Counted from the first letter of the stretch, positions 37,939 to 51,605 are shown. The stretch: DNA of 64,000 nt from Prosapia bicincta (GCA_036971475.1 JBAIZL010000003.1:81426929-81490928); one strand, 5' to 3'. The notes: a model not told the origin generated them from the sequence alone. A program made the numbers and translations.

Positions 37939-39639
37939 TTTTGATTTATTATTTTATTAGTATTATTTGAACAATCAAATCACATCTCTGTTTTCTCTCA
38001 GTATCTGAGGAAAGACAGAAAGATATTCTATTAATTCCTCACCGAACGAAGGAAATGATGTGTTCTATTTATTTTATTAAAGTATGACTGGATTAAAAAT
38101 TAAAACTTTTAGGAACAACCTAAGAAGAGAACGAAATCCCTTATATAAATTTATCATAGAGTATATATTTTGAGAAAAACACTGTAGTATAGTGCATGGG
38201 CATCATGGACTAAAACCTTCGTGCGTTGTTAGTAACGCGTCTATTTTATACGAAATAATAAATACATTTAAACCGATTTAATAATGTTTACTCATACCAA
38301 GCAATTTTCTTAGGCGTACTCAGGGCAAAAAATGATCGAGCTATTTATTACGTTGTTTAAATGTTGCAGCGTAGTTAACTTTTTTTTGATTAGGCGTTTT
38401 AATTTTTTATAATAGTCATTTATATATTCTTTCTATTAAGGTATGTAACAAATATTTACAGGAATCATAATATTCTAAATGAATTTTAACCTTTTACGAA
38501 ATAACTACAATCACCAGTATTTTACAACTAAACAATTTTTTTTAATATATACTTTTATTTAGAGATAAATATTTTTTTTAATATTTAAAATTTTTTAGTT
38601 CTATAGATAAAAGTTTATTAACGACAGTCAATTTAGCACTATATACTAGATAAGTATTATAGAGAAAACCCAAGGTTATCAAATGTTTTTCTAATAATAT
38701 AAATATACTGGTGGAACCCAAAATTTTGTATCATTCTTAGTTCAAACTACTGATGTACCAGTTCAAAATATACTAAATTTTATCACAAGCAAGGAATTAA
38801 CAAATATGTATACATTGATGTTTTGTATTTGTATAAATATCATATATTTGTGAAAATTGCTTTAACAAATTGCTAGTAAGCGAAAACTGCTTTGGTAATA
38901 TTTAAAACAATTTAGAGTTTCAGTTCATTTTTAAAACTTGACTACGAATTTATTTGCACCAAACACACATTTTCGGTTGCCAAACTGCTTAACGAGAATG
39001 TGACGGAGCAAATGACTGTATAGCTTACATCCAGTGGAAGTGTAAGTAAGACAAAGCGAAGTAATGCATTACTGTATGTGTGTAAGAAGGTTGTATACGG
39101 AGAGAGACGGGCATTTACAATTGCTTATTAAATTTCAGGCTGATGGATAGTCCTGCATTTGCTAAATGTCTTGTTCCCTTTATCTACGTTCTACAGGCAT
39201 CTCCCTCGGTATTACAATGCGTTACGTTTAAGCCCGAACAAGTTTACACATCGTAGATATGATGTAATAAAATGTAAGGTTATTTATTGAATACATGTAA
39301 TTTAAAACGTCTACGATAAAGGTGACCACAAAATACTACAGATAATTTCGTTTATAAAATATCTTAAAGTGTCAAATATTTTGCTTTGTATTTTTTTAAA
39401 ATTACTATTGAAATACCGTGCGTATACATGAATAGAAGTTAAACTACTGTAGTTTTAGGATTGTGGAATATTTAATAGCATGATGGGGTCAGTAGAAAAG
39501 ATAGTAATGATTGTACAGTCTTCGGAATATTAAAAGGAAGATTATTTTTAAATTATTTATTAAAAAACGTACAATGCCAGGATAAAAAATATAATGAAAT
39601 AATAAAGTGAAGTGAAAACAATGAATACGTATTGCGTAT
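37939..39639. other. Anonymous AT-rich sequence
   Basis: No supported gene or repeat. Confidence 0.35.
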
Positions 39640-41187
39640 ACAAGCAGAACATTTAAGGGCGCGGAGATTAACTATTCGACCGCGGAAAAGGAACTCGTGA
39701 GCATACTACATTCGTTGGAGAAGTTTCGATGCTATATCCTAGGAAATCCTTTGACAATTATAACCGACAATAAAGCAATCTCTTATATAAACAGGTGTAA
39801 ATTATTAAATGCTAGAATAAGTCGCTGGGTACTGTTAATGCAAGAGTACAACTTTGAAATCCAACATTGTAAAGGAAGGGAGAACATAGTGGCTGATGCA
39901 TTAAGTAGGAATCCAATTCAAGGGATCAATGAACCCTACCAAAATAACACATTAATACAAATAGCCGCCTTACAACAAAAATTCAACCCACACCTTCTAA
40001 AGCAGCTCAAGGAGATTCAACGATTGCAAAAGCAAGACCACAAAACAAATTTAATAACACAGAAGTTAAAGGATGCAGACCATCATTTAAATGCACACTA
40101 CAAATTATTCGAAGGTAAATTATACCGTAAAGAGAAGGAAAATTGGAAGTTATATATTCCTGAAAGCTTAAAAAACAAGCTAATTAATGAAATTCACCTG
40201 TAATTAGGTCATATTGGGGTGAATAAATGTTACCGAAACTTTAAAGAAGATTTTACCGCGGACAACCTAATTAAAGACATCAAGAGACTGATTAGAGGTT
40301 GTGACAAATGTCAGAAATGCAAATATGACGTCAGGAACCGTAATGGGGAAATGACATGCGTGCTGCCTAAGGAGAAAGGGGAGATGCTGTCACTAGACTT
40401 TTGTGGGCCGCTTCCTAGGACTAGATATGGAGCTCGATACATCTTAGTGGTAGTCGACTTATTTACAAAGTAAGTTAAGCTATACAAAATGAACAGACCA
40501 ACAACTGCAATGACATTAAAGAAGCTAAACTCCTACTTTGAAGATTACGGAACGCCAAAATCCGTTATCACCGATAACTGGACACAGTTCACTTCAAACA
40601 TTTGGAAAGGAAATTATCAAAATTAAATATTAAAGTCCGATTTACTGCAATTCGCAAACCCTAAATCCAGCCGCGCAGAAAGAACTATTCGCCAATTAAA
40701 TCAGCTATTTAGGTTCTTGATACAAGATAATCATCGCGAGTGGGAAAGATTACTAGGAGATATAGAAACAATCATTATTGAAACCTATCAGGATACAATC
40801 GAGACAACACCGTATGAAGCGCAGTTTGGAAAAAAGCCAAAACGCATCTGGAATAAAGTCATCAAGCTGCCACCAGGACAACAGGAGACCATTCCAAATT
40901 CTGCAGAGATATACTCCAAGATAAAGAGGAAGCGAGAGAGATGTGTCGAAAAATACAATCAAAAGCATTCCGCAACCCAGTATAATGTGGGTGATTTGGT
41001 GTTGGTAAGAGCATTGAACACATCAAATCTCGCTGAAGGGATCTATGGGAAGTTTTTAAATTTGTTTGAAGGATCGTATCAGATTAAAGCCCGATTTGGT
41101 ACATCTAGTTATCAATTGATACAAACCCAAAAATTGAGAGGGATATTTAATTGTCGATTACTTAAAAAATATGTTAGTTTTAATTGA
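39640..41187 (+). pseudogene. Ty3/gypsy pol: RNase H and integrase (broken)
   Basis: One frame runs nearly throughout. RNase H is read at 39652-39915: NYSTAEKELVSIL, TIITDNKAISYI and GRENIVADALSR. Integrase has an HHCC-like zinc-binding part (LGHIGV ... CDKCQKC, to ~40320), then D (LSLDFCGPLP), D (VITDNWTQF, with W where G is usual) and E (SRAERTIRQLN). A C-terminal part with YNVGDLVLVRA and a final FNCRLLKKYVSFN follows. In-frame stops lie at 40201 and 40471. Between about 40605 and 40665 two opposite frameshifts create a third stop at 40624. Protease and reverse transcriptase are missing upstream, so the element is 5'-truncated. Confidence 0.88.
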
Positions 41188-42670
41188 ATATAAATTTAGG
41201 AAGTAGAGTATAAAATAACATGTAAACATTTTAAACTGAGTTACAGAAACAGAAAATTATTTTGTTACAAAGATATAATGAAGTGAAAGTAGCCTCAGGG
41301 CAAAAGACCCATAACGTAAACATTACACTGAAAGGCTCGGGTAGAAAAGAAAACCCTTTTCCTTTCAATGTGGACAAATTATAGGCAGTGAAGTTATTCA
41401 AATCATAGAGACGTAAATGTTGAAAAGGGACAGCCATAAACAGAAACAAAAGTGAAAGGGTAAACAGTTGGGTCATGAGGGGTTATTAACCACCGTTAGA
41501 CAAGTGGACTTAGTAATTGTATGTTAGGTTAGATAAATATGTAGTTAGTATTTGATAAATGTAATCAAATTTTGGACTATTAGCCAGGTTTGGTTACAGA
41601 GTATTAGAGTCTGAAAAACAAACACTTCATTAATATCATTTAATTGTAAAATAATTTTAATTACGTAATGATAGTTAAAGCTAAGGCAGTTTTACAACAA
41701 TTGTTCTTCAGTAACATGTTATAATAATAAAAGAAATTTATTAATTAGAAGATTGTATTTGAGCGACATTAGATCAATTGTAACAATATTATGATGTAAG
41801 GATTAAATTAAATAACAAGATTATGATGTACAAGAAACAGTAAGATGCAAGTAAGGGTTGTATTGTCAAATGAAATGGGCAGTTGAATTTAATAGTGCAC
41901 CATATTAGGTATTATGTTATAGAAGTATGTTTGTATCTAGGTTTAGATTAGTTTGTAATAACAATATTGCTCTCAATCATAGGTTTGGGACCAGTAACTA
42001 ATGAAATTATATAAGTAACTAATTGATTAAATAATTTATTATTTCAATAAGGAAGTAAATAAATAAAACATATTAAAAATTTGGGTTTTAGATACAAAAC
42101 GTTTTGATAAATTGAAAATTAATCAAAAATTTTGCTCGGGGACATTATAACGAAATTCATTAGGTTAAGAAAACTGTTAGTAAAATATGTGAACTTGTGG
42201 GATCTACCTAGTTAGCACTTGTCTAATGTCAGATCTATCGTCAGAAATAAGTTACTGCACACACCTGCAAGTCATAAATAAAAATAATTCGAAATGAGTT
42301 CATTGTAAGTAAACCAGGACTTGCCTCGTTCATGGGAGAGAAGCTTTACCTAGATATCCAGGGACCAGGGAGATTTATGACTAGGAATCCCTGAGAATAC
42401 AGAAAAACACATGCACCTGTGGGATAGTTAGACAAATTCCCACGAAGCCCAAAAGAAAGTGAGGGAAGCGTCAAAATTTCATAGGCTAGGCACAATTTGA
42501 GCGCCATAAGGGAGCCTACTAAATTCGAAGAGGGGATGAAACCCATTGAAGAGGGAAACAGAAGGAAGGCAGTCAACTTTCAGTACTCGAACGGGCCAAG
42601 CTGTAGGACTCGAGGGAGAAGTAATGTTCAGTTTTAGTAAGAAATATCAAATTCAAACAAAGTAAAGTGG
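41188..42670 (+). other. Sequence between gypsy pol and putative LTR
   Basis: AT-rich at first, then a GC-richer block at 42310-42620 with mostly open but stop-containing frames. No env or gag motif was recognised. It may be the 3' part of the gypsy element or part of a long LTR. Confidence 0.35.
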
Positions 42671-43274
42671 AAATTTAAAGAGGGAGATTAAATAGTAGCA
42701 AAGGAGATTATTAAATAGAAAGTGAAGTATAAAGAGGGAGATTAAAGGGTAACAAGTGAGATTAAAATAAGGGAGTGATTAATAGAGTCAGTTAAAGAAT
42801 AGAAGCATTTCGAGAAATTAAGAAAAGTGAAATTGATAGGAAAATATTACTAATTGAATTTGTGTCAAGTGAAGTGATAATAAGCAATACATTTATTTTA
42901 ACTTAAAGCCAACTCTCTAAAGTAACAAACATTAAGAATCTTTTAAACTTTAGAAATTCCTCAAAAGTCATAGTTAGTTGAAATATAAAATTTATCAAAC
43001 CAAGTGCAGTAACTTATACACGCCCTCAGATAGCTAAAGAAAGTAAATTTAGAATTGTTAAAAAATTAATAGTCAAATAAGAGTCTTGATGCCTGTCGGC
43101 AATTATTAGAGTTAGTAAAACGAATTATATGAACTACCTGTAAATGCAATATTGATCTCAGTGTAAAATAAATCTGTAATTATAAAAGCAAGTAGCTGGA
43201 TTATTAATTTAATTTCCTAAGAGTCAAAATATTCTGTAGAGAAGCAATAAGTGAAGGTACGTTATATAAAATTT
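42671..43274 (+). other. Putative gypsy LTR region
   Basis: Purine-rich tracts with AAAGAGGGAGATTAAA occur at 42677-42692 and 42731-42746 and could be polypurine tracts. An AATAAA near 43167 and TATAAAA near 43180 lie about 100 bp before the primer-binding site, as expected for R-U5. No second LTR copy was found to fix the edges. Confidence 0.35.
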
Positions 43275-43292
43275 GCGCCCAACGTGAATGGG
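43275..43292 (+). other. Candidate tRNA-Lys primer-binding site
   Basis: GCGCCCAACGTG (43275-43286) is a 12-base exact match to the complement of the 3' end of insect tRNA-Lys (expected TGGCGCCCAACGTGGGGC), the primer of several insect gypsy elements. It marks the 5' LTR/leader boundary. It lies downstream of pol, so the order is pol, LTR, primer site, leader. Confidence 0.55.
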
Positions 43293-43301
43293 TATGGTCC
43301 G

Positions 43302-44445
<1,144 letters not shown>

Positions 44446-45010
44446 TTTACATTTAATTAAAAATTCTATATTGAACAATTTTTGGGGAAGTTGACATTTT
44501 AAATATCAATTTCAAATTAAATTTTTGTTTGGAGTTGAAGAATTTCAGACAGTGACTTTGTTTAAAAGTAATTGAGAGGGGTAGTGTTAAGTGGTGAATC
44601 CTCTCTACCACATGAAGGCCCTTTTCCAACTATAATTACTTATATTAAATAAAATTAAAATTGTTATAAGACAAGAAAAAATTTGTGTTTTTGGTTTTTA
44701 TGTAAAGAAATTCAGATATTAGTATTGATGAAAATGAATTAAATTGAAAGTTCAATGAGAATTAGTTAAAATTAATTAATGCAAATTAATTGAAATTATT
44801 TCAGAATTTAGTTAAATCATAGAGGGATTAAGGGGTTGTGAAATTGTGAGTCTAGTGAATAAATTTATTACGTTAGTAATTTCAAATAAAATGTAAGGTT
44901 TTAGTTAAATTAGTTACATAGGAAAAAATATTTTTTTGTTTGCAAATAAGTGTTCAGAATCTTTATCAAACTAAATGTAGTAAAATTGTATATTGAAATA
45001 ATTTCTGTTT
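44446..45010. other. AT-rich sequence downstream of the leader
   Basis: No gene seen. The sequence is A/T-rich with many AATTAA words. Confidence 0.35.
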
Positions 45011-45560
45011 ATGAAAGATATCGATTGTTTAACGTAAAGGGTTATATTGTTTTTTTAATTTCATTTCTGTTTTTAAATATGCCAATTAGTTAAGGGATTA
45101 AATAGGTAATTGCTATAACAAATAATTTTATATTATCAACTGCTCTTGAGTAGAGACAATTTTATAAATTAAAAGTAATGAGTGTTTAACTTAAAGGCTT
45201 ATATTGATTTTGTTTTTTAATTTCATTGCTGTTTCTAAATATGCCAATTAGTAAAAGGAATAAATTGGTAATTGCTATAACAAATAATTTTATATTATCA
45301 ACAGTTCTTGAGTAGAGAAAATTTGCTAATTCATTATTTTATCAATTAAAAGTAATGAGTGTTTAACTTGAAGGGTTATATTGCTTTTGATTTTTAATTA
45401 CATTGCTGTTTTTAAATATGCTAATTAGTAAAAGGATTAAATGGGTAATTGCTATAACAAATAATTTTATATTATTAACTGTTCTTAAACAGAGAAAAAT
45501 TGCTTTTGGAGTTAACTTCTAAATTGAAAATATCAATGGTTTAGTTTAAAAGATTACATT
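45011..45560 (+). repeat. Tandem repeat, three ~162-177-bp units
   Basis: TGCTATAACAAATAATTTTA occurs at 45111, 45273 and 45450. Flanking phrases such as AATATGCCAATTAGT and GAGTGTTTAACTT repeat with it. The units are similar but not identical. Confidence 0.88.
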
Positions 45561-46200
45561 GTTACTTAATATGATTACTGTTTTTAAAAATGTAAAATAG
45601 GTTAAAAAAGCAAGGACTGTTTTGGTTTAATTAAAGAGGTATGTAATGGCGATTTTAAGTATTAAAAAAGTTAAAGGGAACTCAGCTAAAGAAAAATTAT
45701 CCATCTGAAACAAAAAATTAAAGATAGATTTTCTCAGAAAATTCAAATTAAAAAAGAATAGACAGAGAAATATTAAAAGAAAGGTAGTATTAAAAACTTA
45801 CCGAACTAGTAGATGTAAGATGGGTAAAAGCTGTGCAGTAGAAATAAGATAAAAAGTAAATAAAAAACATATTTTTTACTAACTTGCCAACAAAGCAATA
45901 GTGTTTTTATTTAAAACAGATATCTTACACACTCCTAAAACCAAAGGGTCATTTCGCCAAAAAGATGCATTCAAAGAACTCATTCCCCGGGAAATGCGTA
46001 CCCAAAGGGTTAAATTTCAGCAAGTTAGGTTTTTTATAATAATGTCCAGTGATCTGTTTACTGGCAGATTTTGGCGGGTCATTACACAGTATCCTAGTTT
46101 GGCTAGGATAGGCCCTGTCAGAATTCTGAGCTTCCGGTGGGGTATGGGACGGCCCGCGGGCGTTGCAGTGTGTGTGCAATTTATAAATAAATTGGGATAG
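45561..46200 (+). other. Segment with one unrecognised 99-codon frame
   Basis: The frame at 45901-46200 has no recognised domain. A small palindrome, TATCCTA-GTTTGGC-TAGGATA, lies near 46091-46111. The end at about 46200 returns to very AT-rich sequence, so this may be the edge of the retroelement-derived block. Confidence 0.3.
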
Positions 46201-46488
46201 AAAGTTTCCATATTTTATTATTTTTTTTATCTTATAATTGTCATTCTTGCTTTCATTCTACAAATTAAATAATGTAATTTTATTTACAGTAATATATATG
46301 GATAAAGATAAGTAAAGAACTTCAAACTTTAGTTTAACAATTCTATTCTATTATAAGAAAGTTTAACAGTCTCAAACTCATTTAATGTCCTGAGAGTAAT
46401 TCGAAAACAGCTATTAACATTTATGCTTTAAGAATTTGCTGTAGACAATTTATAACTGTATAAAACAACTGTGGCGTAATGTTTAACA

Positions 46489-46623
46489 TAAATAAATGAA
46501 ACCTCTCAAATACAAATAACTTTCTTCTTTTATTTAACACCTTATGTAACCTCAGAGGCAATTTACAATGAAAATACAGGTAATGAAAAAAGTTATTTGT
46601 GGTAGAGAGGTTTCATTTATTTA
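46489..46623. repeat. Small hairpin element
   Basis: AATAAATGAAACCTCTC and CAAATAACTTTCTTC on the left (46489-46526) pair with GTTATTTGTGGTAGAGAGG and TTTCATTTATT on the right (46588-46623), around a ~60-bp loop. It has a MITE-like shape. Confidence 0.8.
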
Positions 46624-48309
46624 TATAGATAATGACGTTGAAGAGTTCTAAATTGTTATTCTTGTAGATAATAAATTACAGAAGTAAGGTAAATTGAAAT
46701 ATGTTGATATTTTGAGAGTCCCATTCTTATTATTTCACCATCTTATAACGTCATCTAGAGAAATGTTAGTGGAGTTTAATAAATTATTTAAAATGATATC
46801 GTAGAAGGGCTAATCATATTGGTTCACTATACGTCATAAATCATGTCAGTTAGGTAAATTTATTTATATATTTTAGGCATTTCAATCTTACATGATCTTG
46901 AAGAAGAACCCATTAATAATGGTAACACCACTTTTTATACTCATAAATATGCAGTTTTAGGAATAAAAGTAAAGGAAACCAAACACATTTATCTTTAATT
47001 TATCGAGTCTGAACAAATTTATATTTTAACCGTATTATTACAAGACTAATGGCAAACTTCATTTTAGCTCCTGTTCAGTTTAGGTTAGTTTAAATTAAAT
47101 ATCAAATAAATTTTTATAATAAAATTTGTAAGCTAAAATAATTTATTTTTCATTAGCATATATAAAATCTAATAAATATAGTAAAACGGGTTTTAACAGT
47201 TTGGTTCGTTTCATACCAAAAGAAAACTCACTTCGATATGTTAAAAACGCCATCATAACCATTTTCTTATTGGTCAGTTATTATCGTATCTAGAAACATA
47301 CAAATGAAAATAATTTATTTGTTTCAAAACGTATTTTTACAAACATAGCTCTTCGACAACAAACCCCACTTACACTCTGGTCCCCTTTTGAGAAAACCGG
47401 CTATTTAACCTTGTTTTTGAGTTGTGTTGAACTACTACTTTATGTAAGAAGGCCATAGCATGCTGATATATACGGCGAGCATTCTTCATCTGTAGCCAAA
47501 TGTAGCTATATATTTCTCTATAGTACGATTTGTCGGGGAATTCCTAAAGTGTAATTATATTTTACAGTATCCCTCTCACTTACTTTGCTATATGGTTGTA
47601 GTCAGTTTCTAAAATAGTATTTAAGAGCAATTGGAATTCTCAATTTTTAGGGGAGAATTAAGGCGTTCAAAAAATAACTATTAGCACGCCCAAACGACAT
47701 ATAAATTACCACTTGTGTAATAGATTCAGCCGGTGGTATTGGTCGCTCCGTCCTTAATACATAAATCGTTTCACATTTGCTAGGCGAAGACTTGCACTAA
47801 GGAGACCAGGTCCGCTTGATCTCCTGCGAGTTATACTTGACTTGGAGGCTGATTTAGAATCCTCACAAGGACACACTTTAACGACAGCAATATTCTGAGC
47901 ATCACAGATTCATCCAATGCCCTATATAAAAAGTAATCTTCCATTAAGAGCCCGTTACAATGATGAGCAGTTTATTTATATCCGCATCTCCGATCTGAGA
48001 TCCTGCTGCCACTACATGCACACACAGTTTTGAGAATAATCACTAAAGTACCTATAACAACTAAAGTAAAAAAATCATAATTTTCAGATGAAAGTCCATT
48101 TCGTAAAACATCTACGACACCAATTAAACATTTAGAAACCAGCCCACAGGCAAACGTCATCAACGATCATCACTGGGTAGATATGAAACTACACACGACA
48201 AGCACAAACGGTCGCTGTCTTTACTGACTAAATATTTCAATCTTTAAAATGTAAATATTATTATATGTAAATAACACTGGCTAATCATAATAAACTTATT
48301 CACAATTGC
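46624..48309. other. Anonymous sequence, partly less AT-rich
   Basis: The part 47740-48200 is of more even composition. A 63-codon minus-strand frame (47972-48163) with a hydrophobic stretch FFTLVVIGTLVIILK lies here, unrecognised. Confidence 0.35.
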
Positions 48310-48371
48310 TTTACAGGTAACGCAGGCGCACATCCCGAGGGTCGCCGGTATCATCCACGGAATTACTCATT
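48310..48371 (-). CDS. Candidate short first coding exon, unknown gene
   Basis: On the minus strand ATG at 48371 (context AAAATGA) reads MSNSVDDTGDPRDVRLRYL. The codons are GC-rich, unlike the surroundings. The frame is followed at once by GTAAAG, a plausible splice donor; read through, it gives a stop. The next possible exon could not be joined in frame. This could be a host exon, a retro-fragment, or chance. No function is assigned. Confidence 0.25.
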
Positions 48372-49246
48372 TTGTTTTACATATCTATTTCTATTTCGAC
48401 TATGCTTCGGAATAAAAGTGCATGTCATTCTCATTATTGACTTACTAAACAGGTGTTTTTTATGGTAATACCTCTCCTTATTCTTCAGCATAAGGTTAAC
48501 CCAGCCCTCAAGCCTCCTTCATGATCTATCGCGGAGTTTTCCTGGCAGGGTTTCTTTCTTGTCTGGTTTCTTTCATCCTGCTCTTGCGCAACACCTTTCT
48601 TTACTGTTTCATTTCATTATCTCCTGATTCAACATGGAAAGAGCTCATTAGTTAGATAGAATAGTAATCTAATCTGCATTCACTCTCGGTAGGGCTACTA
48701 ACCGTACAAGCATGAATAGAGACGGAAGAAGCAAAACAGAGGATGGCTGCAACAAGGACTGGGTGAGTTCTGGAGGCCAAGACTTGGAGAAAATGCATGT
48801 AATAATTAAATAAATTTGAAGAAATTTACAAGTTTTCTACATTACAAGCTTTGGAAATAATTACCAGACATTAGTTGAGTAAAAGGATGTTTCCCTTTCT
48901 GTGATAAAAAGATATTTCTTATTCAGTAGAAACATTCAAGTTGTTTACACTGAATAGTTTGTAGTTATTCTTATTTAGAATTTAATGCAAACAATGAATA
49001 AATTCAATTTATTTGATTTCATAATTAAGAATAACACATAGATTATTATGTACTACAATTGAATACAAATTTGATTTCTCAAGGGCATAGATTTTCCTTT
49101 GTAAATTATAACCAAATAAATGAAAGCATTGAAAAATATATAAATATTTATATCACTTGCACGTTTTAATCATAAAGTAGTAAACATATTTCCAAATTTT
49201 TTGTGTAGCCTTCGGATACATGCGGTTGCTCAAGCTTTCTTATCAT
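48372..49246. other. Anonymous sequence before the duplication
   Basis: No supported gene. A short frame at about 48711-48764 ends at a canonical-looking donor GTGAGT, but evidence for an exon is thin. Confidence 0.35.
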
Positions 49247-50107
49247 GAATTCTAGAACAGCATATATTATATATATATTACATACATTATGTATATTTAT
49301 AAATGAAGGATTAGGAAGACAGATTATAAACATAGGACTTTAAGGCTGAAGCAAACATAAATTAGGGATACAGCAAATAATGTATCCTAATTTACACTTT
49401 TTGCAACACCGTATCTTTGATGAAGAAATGAAGACGCTTTGAGCTATAGTTTATATCAGCACTGTATTATGGTTCTTGACAATGCTTTTACTGGTGCTAA
49501 TGTAACCATGGTTGCTGATGTTATCTTTGTATGTTTGTTCTAACAATGTGATGCGAATGTAGTTTCCAAGACGTTCAACTAAAGTAATAAAATATGTCAT
49601 TTGCAAACGACTTCTAAAATGATGTACGATTTTATAACATTGTAATATACATTCCAGTTTAGTGATGTGATAAAAGAATGGACCAGGTTAGAAAGGATAA
49701 ATACGATAAGAAGACCCCAACAGTGACATAATAGTTGTAGAGAAATAATTAAATTTCAAAATAATTTAAATAACATTTATAGGCCTACTTAAAACATTAT
49801 TGGAATTTCACCATTTAATTTTATAAAACCCATTTTCGTCTACTCCTGAACTCACTTAGATCGATATTTAGGTCAAACGTTGCAGATAAATTTATTATAA
49901 TTTTAAACTTTTAACGAATGTAATATCCCTCGTTGTACTGAATTACATTGCTAATTATAAAGTTTTTGTACATGCTAACTTTCATGATTGCAAAATTTTA
50001 CTTCTAGTTTCATTTTGGTATAATCTACTTTTCATCTGCTGTAAAAGCAAATTCTCGGTTTGTTTAATATCCCCGGGTAAAATTCCAAGGCAGATGTTAT
50101 CATTATA
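49247..50107 (+). repeat. Duplicated segment, copy A
   Basis: It begins GAATTCTAGAACAG and matches 51587-52487 along its length. Shared phrases include ATGTATCCTAATT, ATGGTTGCTGATGTT, TATAGAGAAATAA-type words and CGTTTCATTTTGG-like regions. The copies differ by many substitutions and small indels. It ends about where the transposase element begins. Confidence 0.85.
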
Positions 50108-50109
50108 AA

Positions 50110-51282
50110 GTGTGTACTAAAAAGAATGACCCGATTTTAACTTGTAATAATATTGAAACAAATGTCACTAGGTAACCGAAACGCCGCCAGATATAATCGG
50201 CACAGTTTACAGTTCCAGAAAAAATCCGCTGTGTATGAGTCTCGCTCAATATGGCGTCCGCCCAACAGAAGGCGTATTGTGTTATTGAATTTAGTCGTAC
50301 TCAATCAGTGGTCACAGTTCAGCGGGTGTTTCGTATTTGATTTCGTGCTAAACCACCATCACCAAAGAACATTCGACGGTGGTATAAACAGTTTGAAGAA
50401 AGCGGGCGCCTCTGTAAAGGGAAAAGTCCTGGTGGGTCACGCGTTCCTGAACAAACAGTAGAACAAATCCGAGCGAGCAATTTAGGGGAGTCCCCGTAAG
50501 TCTACGCATCGTGCTAGCCGAGAACTTGCGTTACCGTGCATGACAGTTTGGCGTGTGTTACGGCGTCGTTTAGCCCTCAAACCATAGCGATTACAACCGG
50601 TACAAGCTCTTCGAGCTAGTGACAAAGTGAAGCGTGTGGACTTTAGCAATGCTATTGTACAGGACATGGAAGATGACACTTTTGTTCCACATTTGATAAT
50701 AAGCGATGAGGCAACATTCCATATTAGCGGCTAGGTTCACCGCCATAATGTGCGTGGCGGCTAGAAAATCCTCATGAAACATTTGAACACGAACGTGATT
50801 CACCAAAAGTGAATGTTTTTTTTTGTGCTGTTTCGCAAAGCAAGGTTTATGGACCCTACGTTTTTGAGGAACAAACTGTAACAGAACAATCATATCTTGC
50901 AATGCTACTGAACTGGTTATTCCCACAACTTATTGACTCTGACAATTTCATCTATCAGCAAGATGGAGCACCACCGCACTGGTAAAACAACGTGCGCAGC
51001 TTCCTCAATGTCAACTTGGCTCAACGTAGGATAGGGCCTACAGGACCGCGAGACCAGGCTTTACACTCGTGGCCTCCTAGGTCCCCTGACATAACACCAT
51101 GCGATTTATTCCTGTGGGGATATGTTGAACAACGTGTTTACGTTCCTCCCTTACCTCGTGACATTGATGAACTAAAAACCAAAATATCAGCTGCTGTAGC
51201 TTCAGTGACAGAAGACACCTTACGCTCAGTTTGGGATGAATTCAGATATCGGCCAGATGTCTTCCGTGCATTTATTATTTTA
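50110..51282 (+). pseudogene. IS630-Tc1-mariner-like transposase (broken)
   Basis: An ATG at 50251 begins a helix-turn-helix region (FSRTQSVVTVQRVFR, then NIRRWYKQFEESGRLCKGKS), a type common in insect transposase-like genes. The catalytic core shows SDEATFH (Asp at 50704), QQDGAPPH (Asp at 50962) and TPCDLFLWGY (Asp at 51103), with 46 residues between the last two. The C-terminus (VYVPPLPRDIDELK) ends near FIILG. Breaks include TGA at 50338 where CGA would fit, a frameshift near 50490 reverting by about 50800, TAG codons at 50586 and in the first-Asp region, and TAA near 50982. A 5' terminal-like sequence, TGTGTACTAAAAAGAATGAC, lies at 50111; no matching 3' end was found. Confidence 0.85.
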
Positions 51283-51565
51283 GGCTAATGATGATATTTT
51301 GAACCGTTCCATTTTACATATTAAGTTGCTCTTGATACAATACCTACAACACGTTTAGTATATTTCTTTAAAATTATATTCTCGCTAAAGCCTCCACGTT
51401 TATTGTGAAGAAATATTTATTTTGTTTAATATTTCGCTATAATATAAGATTAAGTTTCTAACATTTAAAATCTCCTATACATATTCACTTGTGAAATTGA
51501 ATTAATCAGAACATGGCTTTGGCATTGTATATGGGAAGTTGAGCCCTAATTATATTTCCAAATTA
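51283..51565 (+). repeat. Duplicated segment, copy C1
   Basis: From GGCTAATGATGATATTTT, which contains the transposase stop codon, this matches 53749-54052. Shared phrases include CCACGTTTATTGT, TTAATCAGAACAT and GGCATTGTATATGGG. Confidence 0.8.
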
Positions 51566-51586
51566 GGAATCAGGAATTATGCTCTT

Positions 51587-51605
51587 GAATTCTAGAACAG
51601 CAGTA

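Noticed and set aside
38005..38030. CTGAGGAAAGACAGAAAG as a hammerhead core
   Set aside because: No helix II or flanking pairing can be formed between the boxes.
42346..42576. 76-codon minus-strand frame near the gypsy element
   Set aside because: No motif; the block is better explained as part of the plus-strand retroelement.
48690..48766. Possible internal exon ending at GTGAGT
   Set aside because: Acceptor is weak, the frame is short, and nothing else links it to a gene.
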